A stretch of DNA of 64,000 bases from Enterobacter sp. BIGb0383 (GTDB taxonomy: Bacteria; Pseudomonadota; Gammaproteobacteria; Enterobacterales; Enterobacteriaceae). Each line of letters begins with the position of its first letter. Position 1 is the first letter of the stretch. The translations under genes and the position numbers were made by a program. The notes under the pieces are model-generated. The model was not told where the DNA came from. It saw only the letters and a program-made list of their open reading frames with translations, and made no database searches. This document shows positions 1 to 7,542 of this stretch, piece after piece. The DNA lies in NCBI RefSeq assembly GCF_003751845.1, contig NZ_RJKQ01000002.1, forward strand, positions 124,001 through 188,000, read 5' to 3'.

Positions 1-1727
1 TTCCGCTCCTGTACAACGCCCCTGCGGTTGCCAGGATCGCCATATTCAGCGCTGAACTCAGCCCGCTTAACGGACTACTGCTGCTGGCGATGGCGGTAAC
101 CGCTCTCTTTTGCAGTCTGTACGCCTGCCGATGGCTGGCTACGGTCAACCCGCGGCTGCGCGCCCGTGTCGGCCTCGCCACGAATCTTCTGCTGCCTGCG
201 CTGGCCGCAGCGACGCTCGCCGCCAGCGCCGTCACCCTGATCCTGATGCTGGAACTGGCCGCGCTCTGCGCCGGGTTTATCATCACCCAGGCCAGCGATG
301 CCAAAGGCCAGCGCGCCGCACATAACCAGTTTCTCTGCGCGCGCCTCGGCACGCTGTGCCTGATTATCGCCTTTGCCCTGCTGTATCACACCAGCCACGA
401 CCTGAGCTTTGAGGCGCTGCGCCATACCCACTTCAGCGCGGGGATCGCCTCCTCCGCCTTTGTGCTGGCGCTGATCGGTTTTGGCCTGTACGCCGGGATT
501 ATCCCGTTCCACGCCTGGGTGCCGCAGTCGCACGCCAGCGCCCCGGCGCAGGTGGCCGCCCTGTTCTCCGGTGCCGTCATGAAAATTGGCCTTCTTGGGA
601 TCGTCAAAATCGGCCTGGATCTGCTCGGCGCTCCGCCGCTGTGGTGGGGCGTGATGGTGCTGGTACTGGCAATGCTGACCGCCTTTATCGGTGGGCTGTA
701 TGCGCTAATGGAACACGATATTCGCCGTCTGCTGGCGTATCACAGCCTCGAAAACGTCGGCATTATCCTGCTCGGTATCGGCGGTGCGATGGTCGGCGTC
801 GCGCTGGATCGCCCGCTGCTGGCGTCCCTGGCGCTGCTCGCGGGCCTGTTCCATCTGTTTAACCACGGTCTGTTTAAAACCGCGCTGTTCCTTGGTGCGG
901 GTGAGATCGAAATGCAGACCGGGATCAAGGATATGGAAAAACTCGGCGGACTGGCTCGCCGCATGCCGTTGACCGCCGTGGCGATGCTTATCGCCCTGAT
1001 GTCGATGGCCGCGCTTCCGCCGCTGAACGGGTTTGCCAGCGAATGGCTGCTGTACCAGTCCCTGTTCCAGTTGAGCGGCAGCGAGCTGTTTATTGCCCGC
1101 CTGCTGGGGCCGCTGCTGGCCGTCGGTCTGGCCCTGACCGGGGCGCTGGCGCTGATGTGTATCGCCAAAGTCTTCGGCGTGACATTCCTCGGTACGCCAC
1201 GCAGTCAGGGCGCGGCAGAGGCCACGTCGGGAGCGCGGGTTGTCACCCTCAGTAGCCTGCTGCCGGCGCTGCTGTGCGTAATTTTTGGCATCGCCTCGCC
1301 GTGGATTATCCCGACCTTTTCCGCCGTCGCCGCCTCGGTGCTTAATGCTCCGCTGCTGCAGTTGACCCGGCATGGCGTGACCTTCTCAGCCACGTCCGCC
1401 GTCTCGACGCCGTTGGTCACTCTGCTGTTACTGGCGATGCCGCTGCTGCCGTGGCTTATCGCCGTGGCCCTGCGCGGTAACCGCCTGCCGGGCCGCCGAC
1501 GCGGTGATGCCTGGGCCTGCGGATATCAACACTCAGCGGAGATGGTGGTGACCGCCACCGGTTTTGCCCAGCCCCTGCGGGTGATGTTTGCGCCCCTCTA
1601 TCGTCTGCGCCAGAAAGCCACGCCTGACGGGCTGGTTTCCCTGCTGCATCACAACGAACTGAGCGCCTTCTGCCGTTACCTGGCACCCATCGAATTCGCC
1701 CTGCTGCTGGTGGTGGCGTTCGCCTGA
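1..1727 (+). CDS. hycC: Formate hydrogenlyase membrane subunit HycC (5' end cut by window)
   Basis: Large membrane subunit of formate hydrogenlyase, of the NuoL/M/N and Mrp antiporter family; it anchors the hydrogenase arm in the inner membrane. The reading frame is open from base 3, so the true start lies outside; 574 residues are visible against about 608 in E. coli HycC. Many hydrophobic helices are present, with the conserved stretches GIIPFHAWVPQ, GGLYALMEHDIRRLLAYHSLENVG and the C-terminal AWACGYQH motif. It is followed after 10 bases by hycD and is clearly in one operon with it. The Hyc-type order (C-D-E-F-G-H-I, without the extra HyfD/E/F genes) marks this as an FHL-1-like complex. 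Whether hycA and hycB precede it cannot be seen. Confidence 0.93.
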   Translation, partial: PLLYNAPAVARIAIFSAELSPLNGLLLLAMAVTALFCSLYACRWLATVNPRLRARVGLATNLLLPALAAATLAASAVTLILMLELAALCAGFIITQASDAKGQRAAHNQFLCARLGTLCLIIAFALLYHTSHDLSFEALRHTHFSAGIASSAFVLALIGFGLYAGIIPFHAWVPQSHASAPAQVAALFSGAVMKIGLLGIVKIGLDLLGAPPLWWGVMVLVLAMLTAFIGGLYALMEHDIRRLLAYHSLENVGIILLGIGGAMVGVALDRPLLASLALLAGLFHLFNHGLFKTALFLGAGEIEMQTGIKDMEKLGGLARRMPLTAVAMLIALMSMAALPPLNGFASEWLLYQSLFQLSGSELFIARLLGPLLAVGLALTGALALMCIAKVFGVTFLGTPRSQGAAEATSGARVVTLSSLLPALLCVIFGIASPWIIPTFSAVAASVLNAPLLQLTRHGVTFSATSAVSTPLVTLLLLAMPLLPWLIAVALRGNRLPGRRRGDAWACGYQHSAEMVVTATGFAQPLRVMFAPLYRLRQKATPDGLVSLLHHNELSAFCRYLAPIEFALLLVVAFA

Positions 1728-1737
1728 GGAACTGACT

Positions 1738-2691
1738 ATGAATTTTGCCTTTTTATCCGGCTATGCCCTGTGGCCGCTGGCGCTGATACAGGCCATCGCC
1801 CTGCTGGCCCTTGCCCCGCTGTTTGCCGGATTCAGCCGCGTGCTGCGCGCCCGGATGCACAATCGCCAGGGACCGGGTCTGCTGCAGGAGTATCGCGACA
1901 TCCGCAAATTGCTCGGCCGCCAGAGCATCGCCCCTGCGGCATCGGGCCTGGCCTTCCGCAGCATGCCGTACCTGTTGACCGGCGTGCTGCTGGTTATCGC
2001 CACCGCGCTGCCGATGGTCACCCCGGTTTCGCCTCTGGGCGCGGTGGGGGATCTGCTCACCATCATCTATCTGTTCGCGGTGGTGCGCTTTGTCTTCGCC
2101 ATTGCCGGACTGGATACCGGTAGCACCTTTACCGGCATCGGCGCCAGCCGCGAAGCGGTACTTGGCGTGTTGGTTGAGCCCATTCTGCTGCTGGGTCTGT
2201 GGGTTGCGGCGCTGGTGGCCGGTTCCACCTCCCTCAGTGCGATAGCCCTGCGGGTAGCGCACTGGCCGCAGGCCGCCTCGTTAACGCTGCTGCTGGCCGC
2301 GCTGGCCTGCGCCTTCGCCACCTATATCGAAATGGGCAAGCTGCCGTTCGATCTGGCCGAAGCAGAACAGGAACTGCAGGAAGGCCCGCTCACCGAGTAT
2401 TCCGGCACCGCGCTGGGGGTACTGAAACTCGGCATTAGCCTGAAACAGCTGGTGGTTTTACAGCTTTTTCTTGGCCTCTTCTGCCCCTTCGGCCAGGCCG
2501 CGACGCTCAGCCTTGTCGGGCTGCTCAGCGCGACACTCCTGAGCCTGGTGAAGCTGGCTGTCGCGGTGTTTGTCATCGCTTTGCTTGAGAACAGCGTTGC
2601 CCGTCTGCGCTTTCTTAAAACCTCCCGCACCACCTGGGCGGGGTTCGGGCTGGCCTGTCTGGCGCTGGTGTCCTGGCTGGCTGCAGCCTGA
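1738..2691 (+). CDS. hycD: Formate hydrogenlyase membrane subunit HycD
   Basis: Second membrane subunit of the formate hydrogenlyase, homologous to NuoH of complex I, expected to join the membrane arm to the soluble hydrogenase arm. The 317-residue protein has about eight hydrophobic segments and the NuoH-type cytoplasmic loops, including RMHNRQGPGLLQEYRDIRKLL near residues 38-60 and the acidic loop EMGKLPFDLAEAEQELQEGP near residues 198-217, where charged residues face the NuoB/NuoD-like subunits. The ATG follows a GAGGAACTGACT ribosome-binding region. Length matches E. coli HycD (307). The gene lies between hycC and hycE in the same direction. Confidence 0.95.
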   Translation: MNFAFLSGYALWPLALIQAIALLALAPLFAGFSRVLRARMHNRQGPGLLQEYRDIRKLLGRQSIAPAASGLAFRSMPYLLTGVLLVIATALPMVTPVSPLGAVGDLLTIIYLFAVVRFVFAIAGLDTGSTFTGIGASREAVLGVLVEPILLLGLWVAALVAGSTSLSAIALRVAHWPQAASLTLLLAALACAFATYIEMGKLPFDLAEAEQELQEGPLTEYSGTALGVLKLGISLKQLVVLQLFLGLFCPFGQAATLSLVGLLSATLLSLVKLAVAVFVIALLENSVARLRFLKTSRTTWAGFGLACLALVSWLAAA

Positions 2692-2707
2692 ACTGACCTT
2701 TTTCGTG

Positions 2708-2723
2708 TCCCGCTGCGGCGGGA
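2708..2723 (+). promoter_or_regulatory. Hairpin over the hycE ribosome-binding region
   Basis: A perfect 6-bp stem (TCCCGC / GCGGGA) with a TGCG loop lies between hycD and hycE, and its 3' arm runs into the GGGAGGAG Shine-Dalgarno sequence of hycE. There is no T-run, so it is not a terminator. Inference: it could tune hycE translation relative to the membrane subunits or stabilise a processed mRNA end. Confidence 0.45.
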
Positions 2724-2735
2724 GGAGTTGTTGTA

Positions 2736-4460
2736 ATGAATGAAGTGAATACCGCATTAAATCAGCACCCGGTGGGCCGACATTATCTGGCCGCGCTGGA
2801 GCAGCAGTTTCCAGGGACGCTCCTCGCCAGCGCCTGGCAAACCGACACCCAGGTGACGGTCACCATCAAGCTGAACGCCCTGCCCGAGGTTGTCGAGTGG
2901 CTAAGCTATCAGCAGGGCGGCTGGTTGTCGGTTCTGTTTGGTAATGACGAACGCACTCTGTGCGGCAACTATGCCCTCTATTATGTCCTGTCGATGGAAA
3001 AAGGGGTCAAGTGCTGGATAACCGTGCGCGCCGAAGTGGACCCGCGCACCCTGGAATTCCCGTCCGTCACGCCACGGGTTCCCGCCGCCGTGTGGGGCGA
3101 ACGTGAGGTGCGCGATATGTACGGTCTGCGCCCGGTCGGGCTGCCGGATGAACGCCGCCTGGTGCTGCCGGATGACTGGCCTGACGACCTTTATCCTCTG
3201 CGCAAAGACGCCATGGATTACCGCCAGCGTCCGGCCCCGACCACCGACGAAGAAACTTACCCGTTTATTTCCGAGGCGAAAGCCGGAAGCAAAATCGTCC
3301 CTATCGGCCCGCTGCACGTCACGTCTGACGAACCGGGACACTTCCGGCTGTTTGTCGACGGGGAAGATATTATCGATGCCGACTACCGTCTGTTTTACGT
3401 GCATCGCGGGATGGAGAAACTGGCCGAAACCCGGATGGGCTATAACGAGGTGACCTTCCTCTCTGACCGGGTGTGCGGGATTTGCGGCTTTACCCACAGC
3501 GTGGCCTACACCTCGTCAGTCGAGAATGCGATGGGCATCGTGGTGCCGGAGCGCGCACAGATGATCCGCTCAATCCTGCTGGAAGTCGAACGTCTGCATA
3601 GCAACCTGCTGAACCTCGGCCTGGCCTGCCACTTCGTCGGTTTTGACTCCGGCTTTATGCAGTTTTTCCGCATCCGCGAACAGTCGATGAAGATGGCGGA
3701 AATCCTTACCGGAGCGCGTAAAACCTACGGCATGAACCTGATCGGCGGTATCCGCCGCGACATCCTCAAGGACGACATGATCCAGACCATCGCCCTGGCG
3801 GGCAGTATGCGCCGGGATCTGCACGAGCTGACGGATATTCTGCTGAGCACCCCCAATACCGAACAGCGCAGTATCGGCGTCGGCAGGCTGGACCCGCAGG
3901 TGGCCCGTGATTTCTGCAACGTCGGTCCGATGGTGCGCGGCAGCGGCCACCGTCGCGACATGCGTCACGACCATCCCTATGCCGGTTACGCCAGCCTGCC
4001 GTTTGAGCTGTGCAGCGAAAGCGGGAACGACGTGTACTCACGCCTTAAGGTCCGTATTCGCGAAGTGTTTAACGCCCTCGATATGATCGAATTCGGCCTG
4101 CAAAACCTGCCGGGCGGCCCGCTGGCGGTAGAAGGCTTCAACTATATTCCGCACCGCTTTGCCCTCGGCTTTGCCGAAGCGCCACGCGGCGATGACGTGC
4201 ACTGGAGCATGACCGGCGATAACCAGAAGCTGTTTCGCTGGCGCTGCCGTGCGGCGACCTACGCCAACTGGCCAACCCTGCGCTATATGCTGCGCGGCAA
4301 TACGGTGTCCGATGCACCGCTGATCATCGGCAGTCTCGATCCCTGCTACTCCTGTACCGACCGTATGACGGTGGTGGATGTGCGTAAGAAAACGACCGTC
4401 GTCGTGCCTTACAAAGAGATCGAACGCTACGGTATCGAACGCAAAAACTCGCCGCTTTAA
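2736..4460 (+). CDS. hycE: Formate hydrogenlyase [NiFe]-hydrogenase large subunit HycE
   Basis: Catalytic large subunit of hydrogenase 3, reducing protons to hydrogen with electrons from formate. Residues 1 to about 160 form the NuoC-like domain and the rest the NuoD/large-subunit domain. Both nickel-binding motifs are visible: RVCGICG with Cys247 and Cys250, and DPCYSC with Cys537 and Cys540. After Arg542 the chain continues 32 residues (starting MTVVDVRKK), matching the C-terminal extension that endopeptidase HycI removes in E. coli once nickel is inserted. The length of 574 is close to E. coli HycE (569). Start chosen at the ATG after GGGAGGAG, just downstream of an intercistronic hairpin. 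Confidence 0.97.
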   Translation: MNEVNTALNQHPVGRHYLAALEQQFPGTLLASAWQTDTQVTVTIKLNALPEVVEWLSYQQGGWLSVLFGNDERTLCGNYALYYVLSMEKGVKCWITVRAEVDPRTLEFPSVTPRVPAAVWGEREVRDMYGLRPVGLPDERRLVLPDDWPDDLYPLRKDAMDYRQRPAPTTDEETYPFISEAKAGSKIVPIGPLHVTSDEPGHFRLFVDGEDIIDADYRLFYVHRGMEKLAETRMGYNEVTFLSDRVCGICGFTHSVAYTSSVENAMGIVVPERAQMIRSILLEVERLHSNLLNLGLACHFVGFDSGFMQFFRIREQSMKMAEILTGARKTYGMNLIGGIRRDILKDDMIQTIALAGSMRRDLHELTDILLSTPNTEQRSIGVGRLDPQVARDFCNVGPMVRGSGHRRDMRHDHPYAGYASLPFELCSESGNDVYSRLKVRIREVFNALDMIEFGLQNLPGGPLAVEGFNYIPHRFALGFAEAPRGDDVHWSMTGDNQKLFRWRCRAATYANWPTLRYMLRGNTVSDAPLIIGSLDPCYSCTDRMTVVDVRKKTTVVVPYKEIERYGIERKNSPL

Positions 4461-4473
4461 GGGATCGCCCGTC

Positions 4474-5031
4474 ATGCTAAAACTGATTAGAAAAGTGCTT
4501 AAAACCGGCAAGGCAACGGTGGACTATCCGTTTAAGCCGCTGGATCTGCATCCCCATTTTCGCGGCAAACCGCAGTACAACGCGCAGCAGTGTATCGCCT
4601 GCGGCGCCTGCGCTAACGCCTGTCCGTCGAATGCCCTGACCATGACCACCGCAGAAGACGGAGAGAGTATCCGCTGGTCGCTGTTTTTAGGCCGCTGCAT
4701 TTTTTGCGCCCGCTGCGAAGAGGTCTGCCCGACGGCGGCCATCAAACTGTCACAGGAATTTGAGCTGGCGGTATGGCGTAAAGAGGATCTCTTCGAAACC
4801 GCCGATTTCCCGGTCTGCCACTGCCGCGAGTGCGGCGCGCCTTACGCCGTGCAAAAAGAGATCGACTTCGCGCTCGATCTGCTGCAGGAAAATGCCGCTC
4901 TCAGCGACGCGCAAATCAATGAACGCCGTCGGCAGTACGAAACCTGCCCGGCGTGCAAAAAAGGGCACAGTCTCTCCTCCTCCGACCGTATCGCTATCGG
5001 CCGCCACCTGACCCCGGAGGCCCATTTATGA
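4474..5031 (+). CDS. hycF: Formate hydrogenlyase 2[4Fe-4S] ferredoxin-like subunit HycF
   Basis: Electron-transfer subunit related to NuoI of complex I. The protein has 185 residues (E. coli 180). Two classical [4Fe-4S] motifs are visible: Cys40-x2-Cys43-x2-Cys46-x3-Cys50-Pro and Cys75-x2-Cys78-x2-Cys81-x3-Cys85-Pro. The C-terminal part has further paired cysteines (CHCREC and CPAC), as in enterobacterial HycF, that may bind a metal. The start is the ATG at 4474, 13 bases after the hycE stop; an upstream in-frame ATG lies inside hycE and is unlikely. The stop overlaps the hycG start (ATGA), indicating translational coupling. Confidence 0.95.
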   Translation: MLKLIRKVLKTGKATVDYPFKPLDLHPHFRGKPQYNAQQCIACGACANACPSNALTMTTAEDGESIRWSLFLGRCIFCARCEEVCPTAAIKLSQEFELAVWRKEDLFETADFPVCHCRECGAPYAVQKEIDFALDLLQENAALSDAQINERRRQYETCPACKKGHSLSSSDRIAIGRHLTPEAHL

Positions 5032-5825
5032 GCCATACACTAATCGGGCCACGCGATGAAAATGGCCTGCCGGTGCCCGTCACGCTTGACGAAAGCATCG
5101 CCAAACTCAAATCGACCCTGCTGCACAGCATTCGTCGTTCCGCCTATGTCTATCGCGTAGACTGCGGCGGCTGTAACGGCTGCGAAATTGAGATTTTTGC
5201 TGCTATTTCGCCTCTTTTTGACGCTGAACGCTTCGGTATCAAAGTGGTTCCCTCTCCGCGCCATGCCGATATTTTACTCTTTACCGGCGCGGTGACCCGG
5301 GCAATGAGGATCCCGGCTCTGCGGGCCTGGGATTCCGCTCCGGATCCGAAAATTTGTATCTCCTACGGGGCCTGCGGCAACAGCGGCGGCATCTTCCACG
5401 ACCTGTACTGCGTCTGGGGCGGCACCGATAAAATCGTCCCGGTGGACGTCTATATTCCGGGCTGCCCGCCAACGCCAGCGGCCACTATCTACGGCTTCGC
5501 GCTGGCGCTCGGCCTGCTCGATCAGAAAATAAACGGCCAGCAGCACGATGCCGCCGCCGCAGAGCCTGCCACCTTGCTGCACCCGGATATCCCGCAGCCC
5601 CTGCGCGTGCTGCTCGATCGTGAAGCGCGGCGGATGGCGGGTTACCGCTATGGCCGCCAGATTGCCGATCTCTTTATGACCCAGCTTGCCGCCCCGGGTC
5701 CGCAGGAGGCCGACGCTCGAATAGCCGCCTGGCTGCAGGCGCAGGGCGACCTGCGTCTCAATGAGATCGTTGGCAACCTTCAGCAGATTTACCGCCAGGT
5801 TATGCGCGGGGAGATCTCGCTATGA
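5028..5825 (+). CDS. hycG: Formate hydrogenlyase [NiFe]-hydrogenase small subunit HycG
   Basis: Small, iron-sulfur subunit of hydrogenase 3, homologous to NuoB, carrying the [4Fe-4S] cluster next to the nickel site of HycE. In the 265-residue product the N-terminal motif [14 protein letters not shown] places cysteines at 46, 49 and 52; later conserved segments are [14 protein letters not shown] and the PGCPPTP motif. Start taken at 5028, the ATG overlapping the hycF stop, which gives [13 protein letters not shown], closely resembling E. coli HycG; upstream in-frame starts would run deep into hycF. It overlaps hycH by four bases. Confidence 0.96.
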   Translation: MSHTLIGPRDENGLPVPVTLDESIAKLKSTLLHSIRRSAYVYRVDCGGCNGCEIEIFAAISPLFDAERFGIKVVPSPRHADILLFTGAVTRAMRIPALRAWDSAPDPKICISYGACGNSGGIFHDLYCVWGGTDKIVPVDVYIPGCPPTPAATIYGFALALGLLDQKINGQQHDAAAAEPATLLHPDIPQPLRVLLDREARRMAGYRYGRQIADLFMTQLAAPGPQEADARIAAWLQAQGDLRLNEIVGNLQQIYRQVMRGEISL

Positions 5826-6301
5826 CCGGCTGCGGCAATGACCAGCGCTACGCCAGCCACCAGCCCGTTGCCAGCCGTGCCCCTGTCGTCGACAAAGTGG
5901 TGTTCTACGCCCTGAACAGCAAATTTGTCGATGAGAAGAGCGCCCGCCAGCGCAGCACCCAGAAAGTGCAGGAGGTGATCTACTACAGCCTCGCTATCGG
6001 CCATCACCTTGGGGTTATCGACTGTCTGAAATCCCGCCTCGAATGCCCGCTTGAGGGCTATCAACGGTGGATTTCCTGCCTGCAAAGCGGCGAGGCCCGG
6101 CGCAAGCTGGCCGGGGTCGCTCGCTTCGGCGAGATCACCATCGACAGTAGCCACACCCATTTGCTGGCGCTGGCCCTGCGCGCTGCCCGCGAGCAGATGA
6201 ACGATGAGCAGCAGATGTGGAGCGACGGGCTTATCGCGCTACTTCAGCAAATTGAAAACGACCCCGCCATGTACCTGATGGTCAGGAGATACGATGCCTG
6301 A
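5822..6301 (+). CDS. hycH: Formate hydrogenlyase assembly protein HycH
   Basis: Small cytoplasmic protein of the hyc operon, needed in E. coli for maturation of the hydrogenase 3 large subunit. It has 159 residues against 136 in E. coli; the extra length is an N-terminal segment ([14 protein letters not shown]) before the conserved [10 protein letters not shown] region. The signature [18 protein letters not shown] and the C-terminal [10 protein letters not shown] are clear. The start overlaps the hycG stop by ATGA and the 3' end overlaps hycI by eight bases. A later start would give the shorter E. coli length, but the ATGA coupling favours the long form. Confidence 0.9.
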   Translation: MTGCGNDQRYASHQPVASRAPVVDKVVFYALNSKFVDEKSARQRSTQKVQEVIYYSLAIGHHLGVIDCLKSRLECPLEGYQRWISCLQSGEARRKLAGVARFGEITIDSSHTHLLALALRAAREQMNDEQQMWSDGLIALLQQIENDPAMYLMVRRYDA

Positions 6302-6803
6302 GTTACCCCTCCACTACGCCCTGCTGTGCGTCGGTAACAGCATGATGGGCGACGACGGTGCTGGCCCCCGGCTGGCTGAGCGCTGCGCAGAGCAGCCGCT
6401 GCCCGGCTGGACGGTGGTCGACGGCGGCGCGGCCCCGGAAAACGACATTGGCTATTTGCGCGAGCTGCGTCCCGCGCACCTGGTGATTGTCGATGCCACC
6501 GATATGGGTTTGCCACCGGGTGAAATGCGCCTTCTCGATGAAGATGACATCGGGGAGATGTTTTTGCTGACCACCCACAATTTGCCCCTGACCTTCCTGA
6601 TCCAGCAGCTGCGCGAGGATATCCCGCAGATCACCTTTATCGGCATCCAGCCCGAGGTCGTGGCGTTTTATTACCCGATGAGTCCGGCAGTCGAGCAGGC
6701 GGTTGAGCGTCTGCATCAGCGGCTACCCACGCTGGAGAGCGGGCTGGGCATCGCGCCTTTTAAGATCGACACATCTGTCGAGACGGTGACGACGCGCAGA
6801 TGA
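6294..6803 (+). CDS. hycI: Hydrogenase 3 maturation endopeptidase HycI
   Basis: Nickel-dependent protease that removes the C-terminal tail of HycE after NiFe centre assembly. The 169 residues contain the family pattern: GNSMMGDDGAGP near residues 14-25 (with the metal-binding acidic residue), VVDGGAAPEN, and VIVDATDMG, followed by the His-containing TTHNLP segment. E. coli HycI has 156 residues; here the tail is a little longer. The gene closes the hyc operon and its 3' end contains inverted repeats that probably belong to the regulatory region of the next transcription unit. Confidence 0.94.
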   Translation: MPELPLHYALLCVGNSMMGDDGAGPRLAERCAEQPLPGWTVVDGGAAPENDIGYLRELRPAHLVIVDATDMGLPPGEMRLLDEDDIGEMFLLTTHNLPLTFLIQQLREDIPQITFIGIQPEVVAFYYPMSPAVEQAVERLHQRLPTLESGLGIAPFKIDTSVETVTTRR

Positions 6804-6825
6804 CGTCGGCCACAAGTGTCGTCAC
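6767..6825 (+). promoter_or_regulatory. Candidate upstream activator sites of the hydN-fdhF unit
   Basis: A perfect inverted repeat CGACA-CATC-TGTCG lies at 6767-6780 in the 3' end of hycI. A second inverted pair, GTGACGAC (6786-6793) and GTCGTCAC (6818-6825), follows. These elements lie about 90-140 bases upstream of the expected sigma-54 transcription start, a normal distance for an NtrC-type activator. Known: E. coli hyc, hydN and fdhF operons are activated by FhlA from upstream sites. Inference: these are FhlA-type sites; the sequence match to an FhlA consensus was not verified. Confidence 0.4.
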
Positions 6826-6884
6826 TACCGCGAGATAAATGGATAACCAATTGAATAACAACGCTAAAAAATAATTTAAATCAC

Positions 6885-6899
6885 TGGCACGCTTTATGC
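6885..6899 (+). promoter_or_regulatory. Sigma-54 promoter for hydN-fdhF-hypF-nickel permease
   Basis: TGGCACG-CTTT-ATGC gives the -24 GG and -12 GC dinucleotides with exactly ten bases between them, one mismatch (A for T) from the consensus TGGCACG-N4-TTGC. The start of transcription should fall near 6911, about 60 bases before hydN. A third copy of GTCGTCAC lies just downstream (6917-6924). The arrangement agrees with formate-dependent RpoN control known for FHL genes. Confidence 0.85.
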
Positions 6900-6973
6900 T
6901 TTACCCGTGCAGCAATGTCGTCACGCCGGAGCTATCCGGCTATCGCAACAAATCCGCAATCAGGAGGTTGAGG

Positions 6974-7519
6974 ATGAACCGGTTTATTATCGCCGACCCC
7001 AAAAAATGTATCGGCTGCCGTACCTGTGAAATCGCCTGCGTGATGGCGCACAGCGAATCACAGGATATTTCACAGCTCAACGCGGAGACCTTCGCCCCGC
7101 GTTTGCACGTCATTAAAGGCGTCAATCTCAGCACCCCGGTGATGTGCCGCCAGTGTGAAGACGCACCCTGCGCCAACGTCTGCCCGAACGGTGCCATCGC
7201 TCGCACCGGCGATCGGGTTCAGGTGATGCAGGAGCGCTGCATCGGGTGCAAAACCTGCGTTGTCGCCTGCCCCTACGGCGCGATGGAGGTGATGACCCGA
7301 CCCGTTTTCCGCCAGAACGGTGCAGCAATCACCGCCACCTCCAGCAAGGCCGAGGCGCATAAATGCGACCTGTGCCACGCCCGCGAACAGGGACCGGCCT
7401 GTATGGATATTTGTCCGACCAAGGCGCTGTACGCCATCGATCGCAATCAGTTACAGGAAATGAACGCCGAGAAACGCCGCCGTGCGGCGCTCGACAGTAC
7501 ATCCCCGCTGCTGTTTTAA
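6974..7519 (+). CDS. hydN: Electron transport protein HydN, four [4Fe-4S] clusters
   Basis: Ferredoxin-like protein of the HycB/HydN family, thought to carry electrons between formate dehydrogenase H and its partner. The 181 residues contain four cysteine clusters: CIGCRTCEIAC, CRQCEDAPCANVC, CIGCKTCVVACP and CDLCHAREQGPACMDIC, sixteen cysteines for four [4Fe-4S] centres. Start chosen at 6974 (MNRFIIADPKKCIGC) after a CAGGAGG ribosome-binding site; the upstream in-frame ATG at 6896 overlaps the sigma-54 promoter and cannot be used. It is first in the unit with fdhF, 23 bases downstream. In E. coli hydN is paired with hypF; here fdhF has been placed between them. Confidence 0.94.
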   Translation: MNRFIIADPKKCIGCRTCEIACVMAHSESQDISQLNAETFAPRLHVIKGVNLSTPVMCRQCEDAPCANVCPNGAIARTGDRVQVMQERCIGCKTCVVACPYGAMEVMTRPVFRQNGAAITATSSKAEAHKCDLCHAREQGPACMDICPTKALYAIDRNQLQEMNAEKRRRAALDSTSPLLF

Positions 7520-7542
7520 GCACGGCAAGAGGCTATTACAAC

